Below, one piece after another: positions 1 to 10,874 of a stretch of DNA of 64,000 nucleotides; positions within the stretch are counted from its first letter, which is position 1; each line of letters begins with the position of its first letter. The stretch spans positions 3,415,113 to 3,479,112 of the forward strand of contig NC_092706.1 in assembly GCF_964275005.1 (NCBI RefSeq). Direction: 5' to 3'. Source of the stretch: Diadema setosum (taxonomy: Eukaryota > Echinodermata > Echinoidea > Diadematoida > Diadematidae). Position numbers and translations under genes: made by a program. Below the pieces are notes generated by a model. It was given only the letters and a program-made list of their open reading frames with translations, ran no database searches and was not told where the DNA came from.

Positions 1-230
1 TATTTCCATTAATTCAGGAATCACATTTTCATTTAAAATGTGTAAGTATCCATTTCCGTTCATGTTGTTTGTCAAAGAAGAAGGGCCCTAGGAGCAAACT
101 GTTTCCACAAAGTCCAGCCCAGACATTCAGCTTTTCTCTACGAAGATCGACGTCATAGTTAAATGCAGAAACTGAAACTTGGTCCCAAGTCCAATTTGAC
201 TTATTGTCCAAAAAGAATGATTAATCAGCC
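1..230 (-). mobile_element. Tc1/mariner-type transposase remnant, cut by window edge
   Basis: The minus strand encodes LNVWAGLCG followed by LLGPFFFD, which resembles the central catalytic region of mariner/Tc-type DDE transposases (usual form: NVWxGI...GPFFF). After GPFFFD the frame shifts, and NGNGYLHILNENVIPEL continues in another frame, matching the segment that normally follows in this family. The copy is therefore broken by a frameshift. Its C-terminal end lies outside the window. This is a plain cut-and-paste DNA transposon relic. The family is inferred from motif memory; a protein search would confirm it. Confidence 0.5.
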
Positions 231-589
231 ATCCATGACCGTGTAAGAATAAGTAAGATATCATTGGAAAGATGAGATATGTGGCTTTAAGACGTTGCTA
301 CTCACTTTGGTGTAAAGTTAACACAATCTTCACAAATTTGAAATTAAATCTTGTTGAGTTTTTTTTTATACTCACTGTGTATATATATAGGGAATACGTG
401 GTATTATTGAATACTGTACAAGCCGTGCTTTTCAGCAGTTCCCTCCCTTCATTTCCAATATCTCTCTTTCTGAATTTACCATAAAACTTACAACATATAT
501 TTGTATCTCAGTTCACTTTAGTTTGTTTTTTATTACATTGTTGTACCGATATCTTGTCATTGGTGTCTTCAAAGTATAACGTTTCATTG

Positions 590-590
<1 letters not shown>

Positions 591-640
<50 letters not shown>
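591..640. repeat. (TA)n microsatellite
   Basis: About 50 bp of nearly pure TA. The next 580 bp up to 1225 hold no recognisable gene or repeat beyond AT-rich sequence. Confidence 0.9.
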
Positions 641-643
<3 letters not shown>

Positions 644-1225
644 TGTGGGGGGATTTGAAATAAAAAGCTTGAAACTTAAAATGTCATTTTGTAAGCAAGT
701 GGTGCTTAGCACGTACTGGCGGCAAAAAGCACGGGGGATAAGCGTGGGGATGGGTGCAGATGGGTGAGGAGGCATAAGATCCCACATTCCCAAAACGATC
801 ATTTCAAACTCACCTCTTACCATACTGCAAAGATCCATTAGCTATCGATAGTTACAACATTATATACGGCAAATATTTCAAAAAGTCTGTCCGAGCCGTG
901 TCGCAATATTTCAACCACTTTTAAGACATATAAGACGAGGAGAATCCCCCTGCATATCGGACGACGATGATGACCTTTCCTGCAGTATTTTCACTCACCC
1001 AGATTTTGTCGTTCTGGTGTTTTTTTTTTCAGCGTAATTCTGTACGTTTTATGACGTTGGGTTTTGATTATTATGTACAGTTTTCTCTTTTTTTAGGTGT
1101 TATACACTTGTAAACAACGAAATCCACATGATATCCTGAAAGAAAAAAGAAATAGTTGACATCTTATATATAGGTGTTATCGTGATTGTATTGAATATAG
1201 AAACGAGCGATGGAGGGAACATTCA

Positions 1226-1260
1226 ATTTGATTTGATTTAATTTGATTTTATTGGTTCCT
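1226..1260 (-). repeat. ATTTG/ATTTA tail, probable reversed retroelement 3' end
   Basis: A short array of TTTGATT-like units is followed by unique-looking sequence. On the minus strand this reads as an A-rich pentamer tail, like the (TTGAA)n-type tails of the LINE 3' ends at 46494-47033 and 54310-54575. The retroelement body cannot be delimited. Nothing else is seen between 1330 and 2280. Confidence 0.3.
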
Positions 1261-2282
1261 GCATGAGTATTGTGCACTTCGGCTCCTACACACATTGTTG
1301 GTAGCATATACATCAGTTGGGTTGAAAGTCATTTTGTTTACGTTGGATTTACAAAAATGTATAAGAAAAACAATGGATAACACAGAAGGGCTACAGTTAG
1401 TGTAGTTTGATTTGCTAGTAGCCACTTAAAGTGAATAGCGTATAAAGAGAAAAATAAAGAGAAGAGTTACTTGCGTAAAGATATGACCAGAGAAAGGGGA
1501 GAAGGAATGGAGAGATTGTACTGCTTCATCAAATGTTTGCCTGTTGGAATTTGTCTGTACAAAGTTAGGCATATATCACCTGGATTACTGTACAGCAAAG
1601 CATGACATGATTTCTCACCAAGGTGCAGATTTGACAGTTTTGAATACAACGGCATCAGTCGGTTACATGGTTACACAAAAGATTGAGTGAATCAATATTT
1701 TCAAGGAAGAATTTTACGTATAGAACACATATATACATTAACATTACATCACTGCAATCAATGAGTTAATTCAAATGGCAAATGACCAAACATTATATTT
1801 GTTTATATGATTTTGTTTTCATTTTCAACATTCTCAGAATTTTAAAGTGCATACAATGTGCTGATGAAATTGAGAACAGTTTTTGTTAGATCAAATTTCT
1901 TTTGATGATCATTGATATGCAGAGAGTAATTTTGTTTTTTACAGCTTTCTTACCAAAAATAAACACAATAAATACATGTGCTTTATCTGTTTATATTCCG
2001 AAGGTCACAAGGAAGAAATTTCCAAATATGTAATCATATAGCTGTGTCGTATGGACTTCAGGACCATCATCATCATAGCTTTATGTAAGTGAAAATAATT
2101 GTCAGGGTATGCAATTTTTCACGTGAAATAACAAGACAAAAGAAGATAGCAACTGACCGTCATTTAAGCGAAACATAAAGAGCGAATTTACTAGAGAGTT
2201 GCTATCATTTACCTGACATTACTTCAATGATTTTGGAATTTGATAAAGGGTCATTTCATTGAATTTCATTAATCCATTTCAT

Positions 2283-2283
<1 letters not shown>

Positions 2284-2314
<31 letters not shown>

Positions 2315-2316
2315 TG
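2284..2316. repeat. (TA)n microsatellite
   Basis: Thirty-odd bases of alternating TA in AT-rich intergenic DNA. Confidence 0.85.
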
Positions 2317-2879
2317 CCAAAAAACAGGTGATTAATAGAAGGAAAATACAATACACTATAAGAAAGAATAAAACAAGAATACAAACATTTACAAGCGACA
2401 TGATACATTTAGATTTTGAAGACCTGTTTCAAACCAAAATAGAAGAATGCTGTTTTAACAATACATTAAAATACATTAAACCTAACACCAGAAAACATTA
2501 CTTCTAGTCACCAATTCATTTGTACAAAAATGCCAAAATACACTACTAACACAGGACTAATAAATGTATTCATTCAATCCTCTCAAATTATTACACATCG
2601 ATATTACACAAAAAAGGAGAAACACTTTCCGATCAAAAAAAGGGGAAAAAGCATACACATATTCAACAATACATAAAGAAACTCGACGTCGACGTACACA
2701 GTCCGTCTATATAGGCACGGGCTGTGCATGACATGTATGAACAAAATATTTTGAAATACAAAGTAGTACGTAGTAACACAAAATCGGTACAATGTTGTAC
2801 CAGAGCAAAATACTAAAAAGTGAAGGAATTCTTGCTTGAAGTTTTTGTTTTTTGTGTTTTTTATAGCAGCTTATTGACA

Positions 2880-2965
2880 AACTGCCCCACGACTTTCTGA
2901 TACAAACTGAACTCTAGCGATCAGGAGGTCGTAAGTTCGAATCTTACCCGAGTATGTACGCCAAT
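2880..2965 (+). mobile_element. tRNA-derived SINE fragment
   Basis: The stretch AACTCTAGCGATCAGGAGG followed by AAGTTCGAATCTTACCCGAG looks like the 3' half of a tRNA-type pol III promoter, with a B box (GTTCGAATC) inside a T-arm-like stem. No clean A box is present, so this is a decayed fragment. A closely similar copy sits at 34640-34720, at the same position relative to the next TRIM gene, so it was carried along by the segmental duplication. Confidence 0.45.
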
Positions 2966-3104
2966 GATTTTGTTATGACAGCAGACAGCTACTACTAAAC
3001 ACTGATCAAATCGGTGCTTATTTACGATCAGTCAATCAGTTGCAATAAAGATGGTATTTTGATGTACCTGTGACTTCGACAGAGTGAACATCATAAGTAC
3101 ATAA

Positions 3105-3140
3105 AGTTCAATTTCATTTCAATTTCAATTTTATTTTCGT
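3105..3140 (-). repeat. TTTCAA-type tail, probable reversed retroelement end
   Basis: Alternating TTTCATTTCAATTTCAATTTT units, as at 7343, 28015, 34218, 41822 and 48684. Read on the minus strand they resemble oligomeric LINE/SINE 3' tails. Confidence 0.3.
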
Positions 3141-3224
3141 ATTTTTCCATGGAAAATACATAGAATATAATAAAATATATTATTACAGAATGTCCAGGTT
3201 GGATATATACAAAAAGAAAAACAA

Positions 3225-4179
3225 ACGTAAAGTGACTCGAAACACAACATTTACATATGTTTGGAGTGTACTGATCGGAATCCACACAGGCAAACAATTT
3301 GAAATTAATCTGTTTGTGAGAAGCATAATTATATTCCATTTGAAAATGAAGAGTTGATAAAGTCACAGTTTAAATCGGGCTACCGTGAACAAAAACGATA
3401 GTGTTTGGTCAGAATGTCGGTAGTCGGAGAGACTGACTGATGCCTAGACGCTAGAGCCCCAAACATCTCAGCAGCTTTAACATTAGCCTGCCGTTGGGAA
3501 GCAAAACTTATAAACTTATTAAACAACATCACGAATAACACAATTCACCTCTGTACTCTGTCACCTTCTCTATTCTCACATACAGAAAAACAAGAGCACA
3601 TTGTATTTCTTTTTGCTATGCTACGTAATTTGAAACGGTAGAGCAGCTCGTCGCGTACAGAACACTAGCAAGACGAATATGAAAATGATTGATTCACGTA
3701 TGGGGAGGGCATATGCAATACTCTGTCTGATAGGGCGAGAGTGGACTTTGTTTCTTTATAAGTATGGTTTGACATATTTGAGGCAATTCAGTCAGTACAA
3801 TCTGCCCATGAATGCAAATAAATGCATCCGTTAAATTCAAGATTTCAAAGAAGAGTTCATAATAATCATGTAGGACAATTGTGTCCAGCTGCATTTCCTA
3901 TAGTTTCTAATGAAATGACTGCTTTAACATTCGTAACTCCTTACACGACCACATAACAAGTACTTGTATCTGCGTTTTAGTACAATAACCCCAAGCCACA
4001 GGATTCTGCAGTTATTTCAGCTTTACTGCCAACATCGAATCAATATATAATCAGAGCGTTTGTGAGCTATCCAGTGATCAAAATTATCGTTCATAAATTG
4101 TCCATTGAAAGGTATAGGATTCTTCGTCATCAGAGGATTCATCAGGTGATTCCATGACATGCAATCCGATCGATTTTCA
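3225..4179. repeat. Duplicated TRIM downstream flank, copy A
   Basis: This segment lies 3' of TRIM-A and is repeated, in the same order and orientation, at 34900-36660 (TRIM-D), 42200-43560 (TRIM-E) and 49020-50380 (TRIM-F), and in decayed form at 15800-16015 and 21540-22290. Shared landmarks are a GTTTGG-GTGTACTGAT block, AATGAAGATTTAGAG-like text, GCCTGCCGTTGGGAAGCAAAA, TTTCTTTTTGCTATGCTACG and a GAATGCATCCGTTAA block. The TTAA at 3477-3480 is the empty site of the element at 35163-35558. Confidence 0.8.
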
Positions 4180-5145
4180 TTATGTGCCCCGTATAATATC
4201 CTTTTCGGTATCATCGTCTGCTTCGTCCTCAAGATTGCTTGGCTCGCGATGTTCAACGGAACCAATCTCGAGAGCGCAGCTCTGGGATTGCATGCGCTTT
4301 CGGAAGTGAAGGAGCTTTACCATGTTCAGTGCCTTTCGTTCTTCTCTCGTGTGCGGGATCTTGTATATGAGGTCAGCCTTTAGTTGTGTAGCCCATGACT
4401 TGAATGAGGAGACCAGATCCACTGGGTCACAGCTTGATAGTTTTTCTCTGGCTGTATGAAGAGACTCCGACACACGTAACGTGAGCTCTTCATTGGCAGA
4501 CAGCGCCGACCCGACCCCTTGCTGAAAGTCTGATTTCATGTTTTCGATGGAGGAAAGCAGCCGTTCCTTTTGTTCGTCTAACTGCTTCTGGAGGATGTTA
4601 TACTCCGCCATGACCTCGTTTTCCAATCGCTGGAACTTTTGGTCTCCCGCTGACCAAATATTCCCCAGGGAACTCCTGTATTCGGTATGAAAGATTTCTT
4701 GTTCTTCACCTTGCATGATCAGTACACCCATTTCATCTTCGATAATCCCCACCATTTCCTCGAGTGTCTTGGGCGCTTTTTCATGAGTAGAGTGGTCTTT
4801 GATGACACAGTGACTGCACACCAGAACCTCACACTGCTCGCAGTAGTAATTCCTTTCGCTTCTGGGATGTCGATCACACATGTTCTCATGTGGAGAGCTG
4901 ATTGCATGAAGAATATTATTAACCATGTAGTTTGGTTTCAGAGTGTTCTCCAGCTTGCTGATATCTGTGATATTTCGACAACATGGACACTCCATTTTCT
5001 TCTGGCACGATTGTCGCCTATGGGATATAATGTTATTGATGCACGTGTTGCAGAAGGAATGACCACACGGCAGATCTCTTGCGTCCACTATCCTTCCATG
5101 ACATACTGGACAGGCCAAATGTTCTTCAAATTTGCATGAAGCCAT
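4180..5145 (-). CDS. TRIM-A: RING/B-box/coiled-coil protein, tail truncated
   Basis: A single-exon ORF of 321 codons. It encodes an N-terminal C3HC4 RING (CPVCHGRIVDARDLPCGHSF, closing at ECPCC), a B-box 2 (CDRHPRSERNYYCEQC, VCSHC, DHSTH) and a long charged coiled coil. This is the tripartite architecture of TRIM E3 ubiquitin ligases, but there is no C-terminal substrate domain. The start MASCKFEEHL matches MASFEEHL of copies D to F, and an in-frame TAA lies a few codons upstream. The protein ends at DIIRGT, about 40 residues short of D. The nucleotide alignment shows one extra base near 4196-4206, and the lost acidic tail continues in another frame. Its TATA-like site is also degraded. It may still make a RING protein, or be an early pseudogene. 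Confidence 0.8.
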   Translation of the reverse strand: MASCKFEEHLACPVCHGRIVDARDLPCGHSFCNTCINNIISHRRQSCQKKMECPCCRNITDISKLENTLKPNYMVNNILHAISSPHENMCDRHPRSERNYYCEQCEVLVCSHCVIKDHSTHEKAPKTLEEMVGIIEDEMGVLIMQGEEQEIFHTEYRSSLGNIWSAGDQKFQRLENEVMAEYNILQKQLDEQKERLLSSIENMKSDFQQGVGSALSANEELTLRVSESLHTAREKLSSCDPVDLVSSFKSWATQLKADLIYKIPHTREERKALNMVKLLHFRKRMQSQSCALEIGSVEHREPSNLEDEADDDTEKDIIRGT

Positions 5146-5319
5146 CTTGTCTATATATTAGGAAACGCAGATGAGATGTGCTTCTACCAGCCTCAGTTCT
5201 TCTTCGATGACGAACGTTTAGTGGCTGACTGAAATTTTTACCACCGTGATTCATAAGACCGCTGCTGTGAAATCTGCCTCAACCGTCTCTCAATAAAAAT
5301 TACACCGCTCTCCATGTAC

Positions 5320-5331
5320 GGGGGAATTCCC
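5320..5331. promoter_or_regulatory. NF-kB-type site upstream of TRIM-A
   Basis: GGGGGAATTCCC contains GGGAATTCCC, a consensus kB decamer (GGGRNNYYCC). It lies 177 bp upstream of the TRIM-A ATG. The same position in D, E and F carries GGGGGAATCCCC. No intact TATAAATA is seen here; the equivalent text reads TTATGAAT on the minus strand. Confidence 0.55.
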
Positions 5332-5839
5332 ACGCGGGAATCTTAATGCGTGTAAATAGCTAAAGGGGTAGCAAGTTTCAATTAATGCAGATTGAGCGTA
5401 GTTAAGCTACGAGTGGTTGTTGTTGCGTTTATCTTATGAAATGCCGTGAGGGTTCGTCATGAGGGTGAAAATTCAAATCAAGAATCTTGTTTTTATGAAT
5501 TATACCTTCGAAAACGTGAATGTTGGTCAGAACATATTGACACACACGAACATCATTACACACGACAATTTAATATACAAAGAATACTGTCCCCTTAAAT
5601 GCCTGTGAATCGATCAAAAATGATATATTTCGCACTATGAAATCAATTATCATTACGTTGTTATCATGACAGTGCAATACATCATACGAGACGGAGATTT
5701 GATGGTCAGCAAGAATATTACTGCCCATGCATGCTCTCCCAGCCACCTGCCCACTCCAACACTAATTTAACCGAAATGTATACAAACTTTATAAACAAGT
5801 ATAAAGGCGTTCTGGAGCTGCTGTGTATATAAGGGTGAA

Positions 5840-6170
5840 AGTGCAACATTTCAGAGTTACTTAAATCTTGATAACACACACGCACACAATAATGCGCGCA
5901 AATCTATACTGGCGTACCACGTTACATAGTGTGTTTTGTTATTATCGTGAAAAGTGCTTTAACATCCCTCGGTTCAAGTTTTCGTGCGATCTCCACATCA
6001 CAACGTCAGTGCCTCCACCTATATTTCCCGGTACAAAGGTCGCAGTGTATAACTGAATAACAGCATTCCTATAACATATCGCTGCGTTGTTTAGTCTCTT
6101 TCTCAGGAGACTCTTGTTTCACAACATAGAATATCTATCAAGTTTATGATTTCGATCATCCAGTTACAAA
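5840..6170. repeat. Duplicated upstream flank (pairs with 30400-30760)
   Basis: The order TTCAGAGTTAC, AATCTTGA-AACA-AC, TACTGGCGTA-CAC, then TTGTTTAGTCTCTTT and GAGACTCTTG is shared with the DNA upstream of TRIM-C at 30400-30760. It shows that A and C descend from one duplicated unit. The 500 bp between 5340 and 5840 and the 870 bp from 6170 to 7040 show no gene. Confidence 0.6.
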
Positions 6171-7043
6171 ATGATAATAAAATGTGTCCCCATGATAGAC
6201 ACTGCTTATAGGTGAAGTAAAATGTTCGATGTTTTTATGGGGATTAAAGTAAATTGTGTATTTACCTATGAAATCAATTGAATGTGCCCAAAGTGAATCT
6301 ATACTCATTTTTGAAAATACTTTTGTAATCTTAATTATTATCAATTTCTTTTTTTTTTTTTTTACTGTGGATGGTGAGATACCCTTTCCCACACTTTGTC
6401 CATGTTTAAAACTTTGTTGATATGATGTCACAAAGCAGACAAAGACACAAAAAAATCAGACATTGTAGAAATATTCATGCGATTGTGTTTCGAGCCTTTG
6501 CATCGCAATTGTATACTTGCACTCTACAACTCTCAACCAATGTATTTATTGTTATATATATAAAAAAAAAAAAAAACTTTTCCTCTGTAAAAGTGATCGG
6601 TTGAAAGAGCTTCAATTTTTTAATATATTTTAGGCTATTTTAGATAACAGCATGTTTGACACTCTATGGCAAACTATTTTGAAAATTACGTCCCCGTTTA
6701 TGACGACATTTTCAAAAGAGTGCACTATAAATTCTGAAAGGATGTCACAAAGCAATTGTGACATCACGAAGCATTTATTGCGCGCTGCTTCCTACGGCGA
6801 CTTTGCGTAATGTTAGGCCTACAAAGCCACTGTGACATCCCAAAGACATTCTGACAACACAGTACTCATTGTTCATTCTTACACCACACGATGATCATTA
6901 GGACTTTCATCTCAATAATCCTAGATCCTTGTTAGCACACAAATCAATTAGACATCATGATTCTGACGTATGGAAGTCATTACCCGTCACACTTAAATCA
7001 TGAACAGCGCTTTATTCTTTCAAGGAAACCATCAAATTTTTTG

Positions 7044-7135
<92 letters not shown>
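7044..7135. repeat. (TC)n(TA)n compound microsatellite
   Basis: About 23 bp of TC followed by two blocks of TA, interrupted once near 7095-7100. Confidence 0.9.
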
Positions 7136-7136
<1 letters not shown>

Positions 7137-7342
7137 TGAATTGATGCTATGTTGACATAGAAATTTGATTTGAAATAATTATTTTATTGGGAACATGGTT
7201 TTAATGCAATTATTTCTGAATTCTGTTCGACGATTATTATTTATACTTACTTTTTACTAAATCAGATCTGGTATTTTTTTTTTTCATAATTATGTATTAT
7301 TGTGCATTGTTGAAACAATGCTGCAAGAAATGAAACAAGGTG

Positions 7343-7375
7343 TATTCATTTTCATTTCATTTCATTTTATTTTCA
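7343..7375 (-). repeat. TTTCA tail, probable reversed retroelement 3' end
   Basis: A TTTTCATTTCATTTCATTTT run is followed by 250-300 bp of non-coding text, with a layout like 34218-34640 and 22284-22850. The body is not delimited. No gene is seen from 7400 to 8640. Confidence 0.3.
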
Positions 7376-8639
7376 ACAAAAGTCTGAAGTACAATTATTA
7401 TAACAATTGCATATACATATGAAATCAAAGCTGCTAAGAAAACACAGTCATGATAAGCTAACAGTGACTTTATAGTATTAAAGAAAAGTTGTTGGAAATG
7501 GAGGGAACTGTTGAAAAGCCTCGCTTGTAAAATGCAGACCCGTCATGAGTAATAACTAATAATAATGGGCAAACGTGACTATAAGGCAGAATTTCTGAAA
7601 GAAAGGGGTAAGACAGGGAAGAGAAAACAACAAAAAGATCACAGCATGCTCACAACCGAACACATAAATATATACAAAATCTCTTACAAAGAGGATACCC
7701 ATTAAATGAATAAACAGAAGATGCTCTAAGCATGATTAAATGCACACAGGAAAAAGTGTCAAGGGTCAATAACAACGCACATGAAACCGAGCTCACCGAG
7801 GTATAAAAGGAGACTGTGCTATTCGGATGAATCAAGGAAAATAAATGAAAAGAAAGTAATGGTGCAAATTTACTTCTTTCAAAAATCATTTCCCCGTGAT
7901 AAGGGAATATTGAAAATACTTAATCTAAAAGAAAAAACGTTAAAACTTCAAGTTTTTCTTTTTAATGCTGTTATCAAGAAAATTCCAAAATGTGGGGTCT
8001 GCGAAAAAGAATATAGTTTTTGTAAAATATGGTCCTGGTCAATAGCAGGTGAAATTCGGTAGATTGCCTTCTTACGACATGAATGTAAGTTCTGTTTTTG
8101 ATAAGCATGGAATCGAACACAATGGGAAGGGAAGGGAATGATTTGTTAGTTTGTACGTAACTTGTCCTGAATCTACACGGTACAAGACATTGAACTTTAG
8201 AGTCATATTTTCGTGAAATATAACATTTGTATGGCATCTCCATGATTCATTATGAACAATACGAAAAGGTTTTTTGTGTGTGTGTGCGTGCAGATATAAT
8301 ATTATTTCTAAATACGAGGAATATGTGTCACCTCACGGAAGTTTACCATAATTCAGGTAGGGCAAAATCAGAAGTGAAATATAGTATCAGAAGAACTTTT
8401 GTAGGCGAACAAATTTTAACTTTGTTAATGACACACATTTCAAGAAATAATGCGGCAATTTGAATCAACGTGTAAATTGTAAGCAAGTTTATCAGCAAGA
8501 ATCAAAAGCAAAAAAATTTGATTGAAGGCATTTCATTAACTGTATTATCTAGAAAATATTTCTGGTTAAATTTTCCTAAGACTTACTTAAATTAAGTGAA
8601 TTATTTTAATATTTAGTTTTAAAAGATTTGTTGCAAATT

Positions 8640-9760
8640 TATTCACTCATATCCATTGAATTGATCATTAAATACCAAAAGTATCAATCGATATATCAGG
8701 ATCGCAGTTAGTAGGAAACACATTCGAATCATCAGCTTATAATAAAAGAGAAATGTTTGATGAATTTTTGATATCATTGATATAAAGAACAAATAAAAAG
8801 GGTCAATGTAAGCTTCTGTGAGGTACACCACAAGTGGATATCTTGCATTGATAGCTGTATGACGATGCTATATAAGATAACTCCTCAACCACTCCAAGGC
8901 CGTCTTCGAATATCATAATGGGAGTATTTGTAAAGAAGTTTTTTCTGGTGTATGGTATCGAACCGGCCTTGAAAATGTCCAGGAATACACCTATCACTGC
9001 CTGTAGCATTATAAAAATGATCAATAGCTTTTGAGACTTTATCAAGGAAGGCAATAACTGCGTGAAATTTACATGTATAGTGATTTGCCGAAAATTGAAT
9101 TGCTTGTCAGAAATAACATTGTGCATGGTAACAAAACTCAAAAGTCTATAAGAACAAATAACTTTTCAAGTACTTCTGAGATAGTAGGTAATAGAAATAT
9201 TAGTCTATAATTACAAATACATTCTCTATCCCCTTTGTGACAAACTGGAACAACCTTAGATAGTTACATAGCCTCATGGACAATACCATTACTTAGAGAC
9301 AAATTAAATACGTGTACCAATGGATCAACAATTAATCTATCTTAATCTTTAAGATCTATGATTCGCGGGTTTCGAACTCGTAAAGTGCAAGCAAAAAAAA
9401 AAACAAAACAAACAAACAAACAAACAAAAGAGAAATAGGAGTAGAGGTTTGTAAGAAATAAAAAAAAAAAAACTTCTTATTGGTCCGGGAAATATTTTAG
9501 GCGAGATGGTTTCCCACATTTCCGGAAAATATTGGTTAAAAATACTACGTGTATAGCTATTGAGGTATCATCATTCAATAGAAACTCACTTTGTCTATTC
9601 ATAACGATACCGGTCACTTCTTGTTTTATTAATTCATGAATAGCATTTCAAATGTTTCGGGTGTCATGTTTAAAACAAGATATCTGATCAGTGAAATAAT
9701 TTTTTTTTTTCACAACGTGATATTTTAGTAAGAACATTCTTATATTGAAATACATTTATA
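8640..9760 (-). mobile_element. LINE reverse-transcriptase fragment
   Basis: Minus-strand frames carry recognisable non-LTR reverse-transcriptase blocks in order: NYFTDQISCFKHDT and LNDDTSIA (pre-RT), NYRLIFLLPTISEVLEKLF (usual form NYRPISLLPxxSKxLE), IGVFLDIFKA (xVFLDLSKAFDT) and CGVPHRSLH (CGVPQGSxLGP). The blocks fall in different frames separated by stops, so this is a dead LINE copy of jockey/CR1/RTE type. It lacks both the endonuclease and the 3' end. An AAAC array (9402-9428) lies inside. Confidence 0.75.
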
Positions 9761-9804
9761 ATGGTAGTCTTCAGTATATCCAATTCTATCTACATAATAC
9801 AAAT

Positions 9805-9841
<37 letters not shown>
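9805..9841. repeat. (GTT)n microsatellite
   Basis: Twelve TTG/GTT units run into a T tract. The interval 9850-10870 shows no convincing gene; it holds one short hairpin at 10098-10145. Confidence 0.9.
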
Positions 9842-9842
<1 letters not shown>

Positions 9843-10874
9843 TTTTGCTTAATTTATCGCAACAAGGACTTGCATATCCATGTGAGCCTTGGGGGTCTTT
9901 AGTAATTACCATATTTTTCAAACTAATTGAACATACTTATCCAAAAGGGAAATCGATGTACTCGTTAATAAATCACAGATATCGTTTCGATCCTCAGTAT
10001 CATATCCTTCATACCAGTCCACTTCATGGAAACCATCCTGCAGCTGGGCTAAACTATCAAGCGTTACTTTCTGGAAAAACACCATTAGGTAAGAGTTAAT
10101 GTACTGCCAGTTAACAATGACTATTAAAACTGGCAGTGTACATTGTGTGGCAGTTGAATATCAGCCATTTTATGTTAGGCGCTGTTGTTTCTATATTTTT
10201 CACCTCCACTTGATCATCAACGATGCACAATATTCTATCCAAAGAATATACCACTAATCACTAGTGACAGCAAGCATGCAGCTTAAACACCCCACATGCA
10301 CTTTTCGTGGTCATTATCATGTGCAATCACTCACACCTGAGTCAGGCTCCACAAAAAGGCTATCACTCTCCCTATATTGCAGGTAATTTCCACCAGTCAT
10401 TCTCATTTCTTTTAGAAGTCAAGATGATTCATGTTGTAAGAACATTTTCAGCAAGCCTCGTTTTGAACCTCCAAAACTAAATCCTTAATACCCTTATATA
10501 CACTCCATAAGATGAGAAGTTTACGATGTTATGGGATGTGCTAACCCAGAGATGCTGAAGTCAATAAGGGCGTGCAGTTTTACAGTCCCGTCTGTAGAAA
10601 TAGAATCAGTTATCTTCGTAGTATTAAAACTATAAAAAAAAAGACAACTTTCATATCATCGGCCGCCTCGACAAAACCAGCAATAAAGTCACTTGTATGT
10701 ATCAGGTGTATTAGTCATTGTTTTACAACTTTCCCATTGGTTTGTATAAAAAAGATATCATAATTGAAACAGAAAGTCAAGATAATCAGGACATTCGAAT
10801 TACAGTTTCGTAAGATTACTTTGCTGTTTTTTTGTGTGTTTTTTTTTTGTTATGCATTTTTGCCCTATGACGCT

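Noticed and set aside
4687-5139. 150-codon plus-strand frame opposite TRIM-A
   Set aside because: It is the antisense shadow of the RING/B-box coding strand, with similar shadows in the other copies.
6745-6765. Palindrome TCACAAAGCAATTGTGA as an operator
   Set aside because: An isolated short palindrome in AT-rich DNA with no gene nearby; expected by chance.
9761-10099. 112-codon plus-strand frame
   Set aside because: It begins in the (GTT)n microsatellite and has no domain-like content; the GTAAGA at its end is not enough to call an exon.
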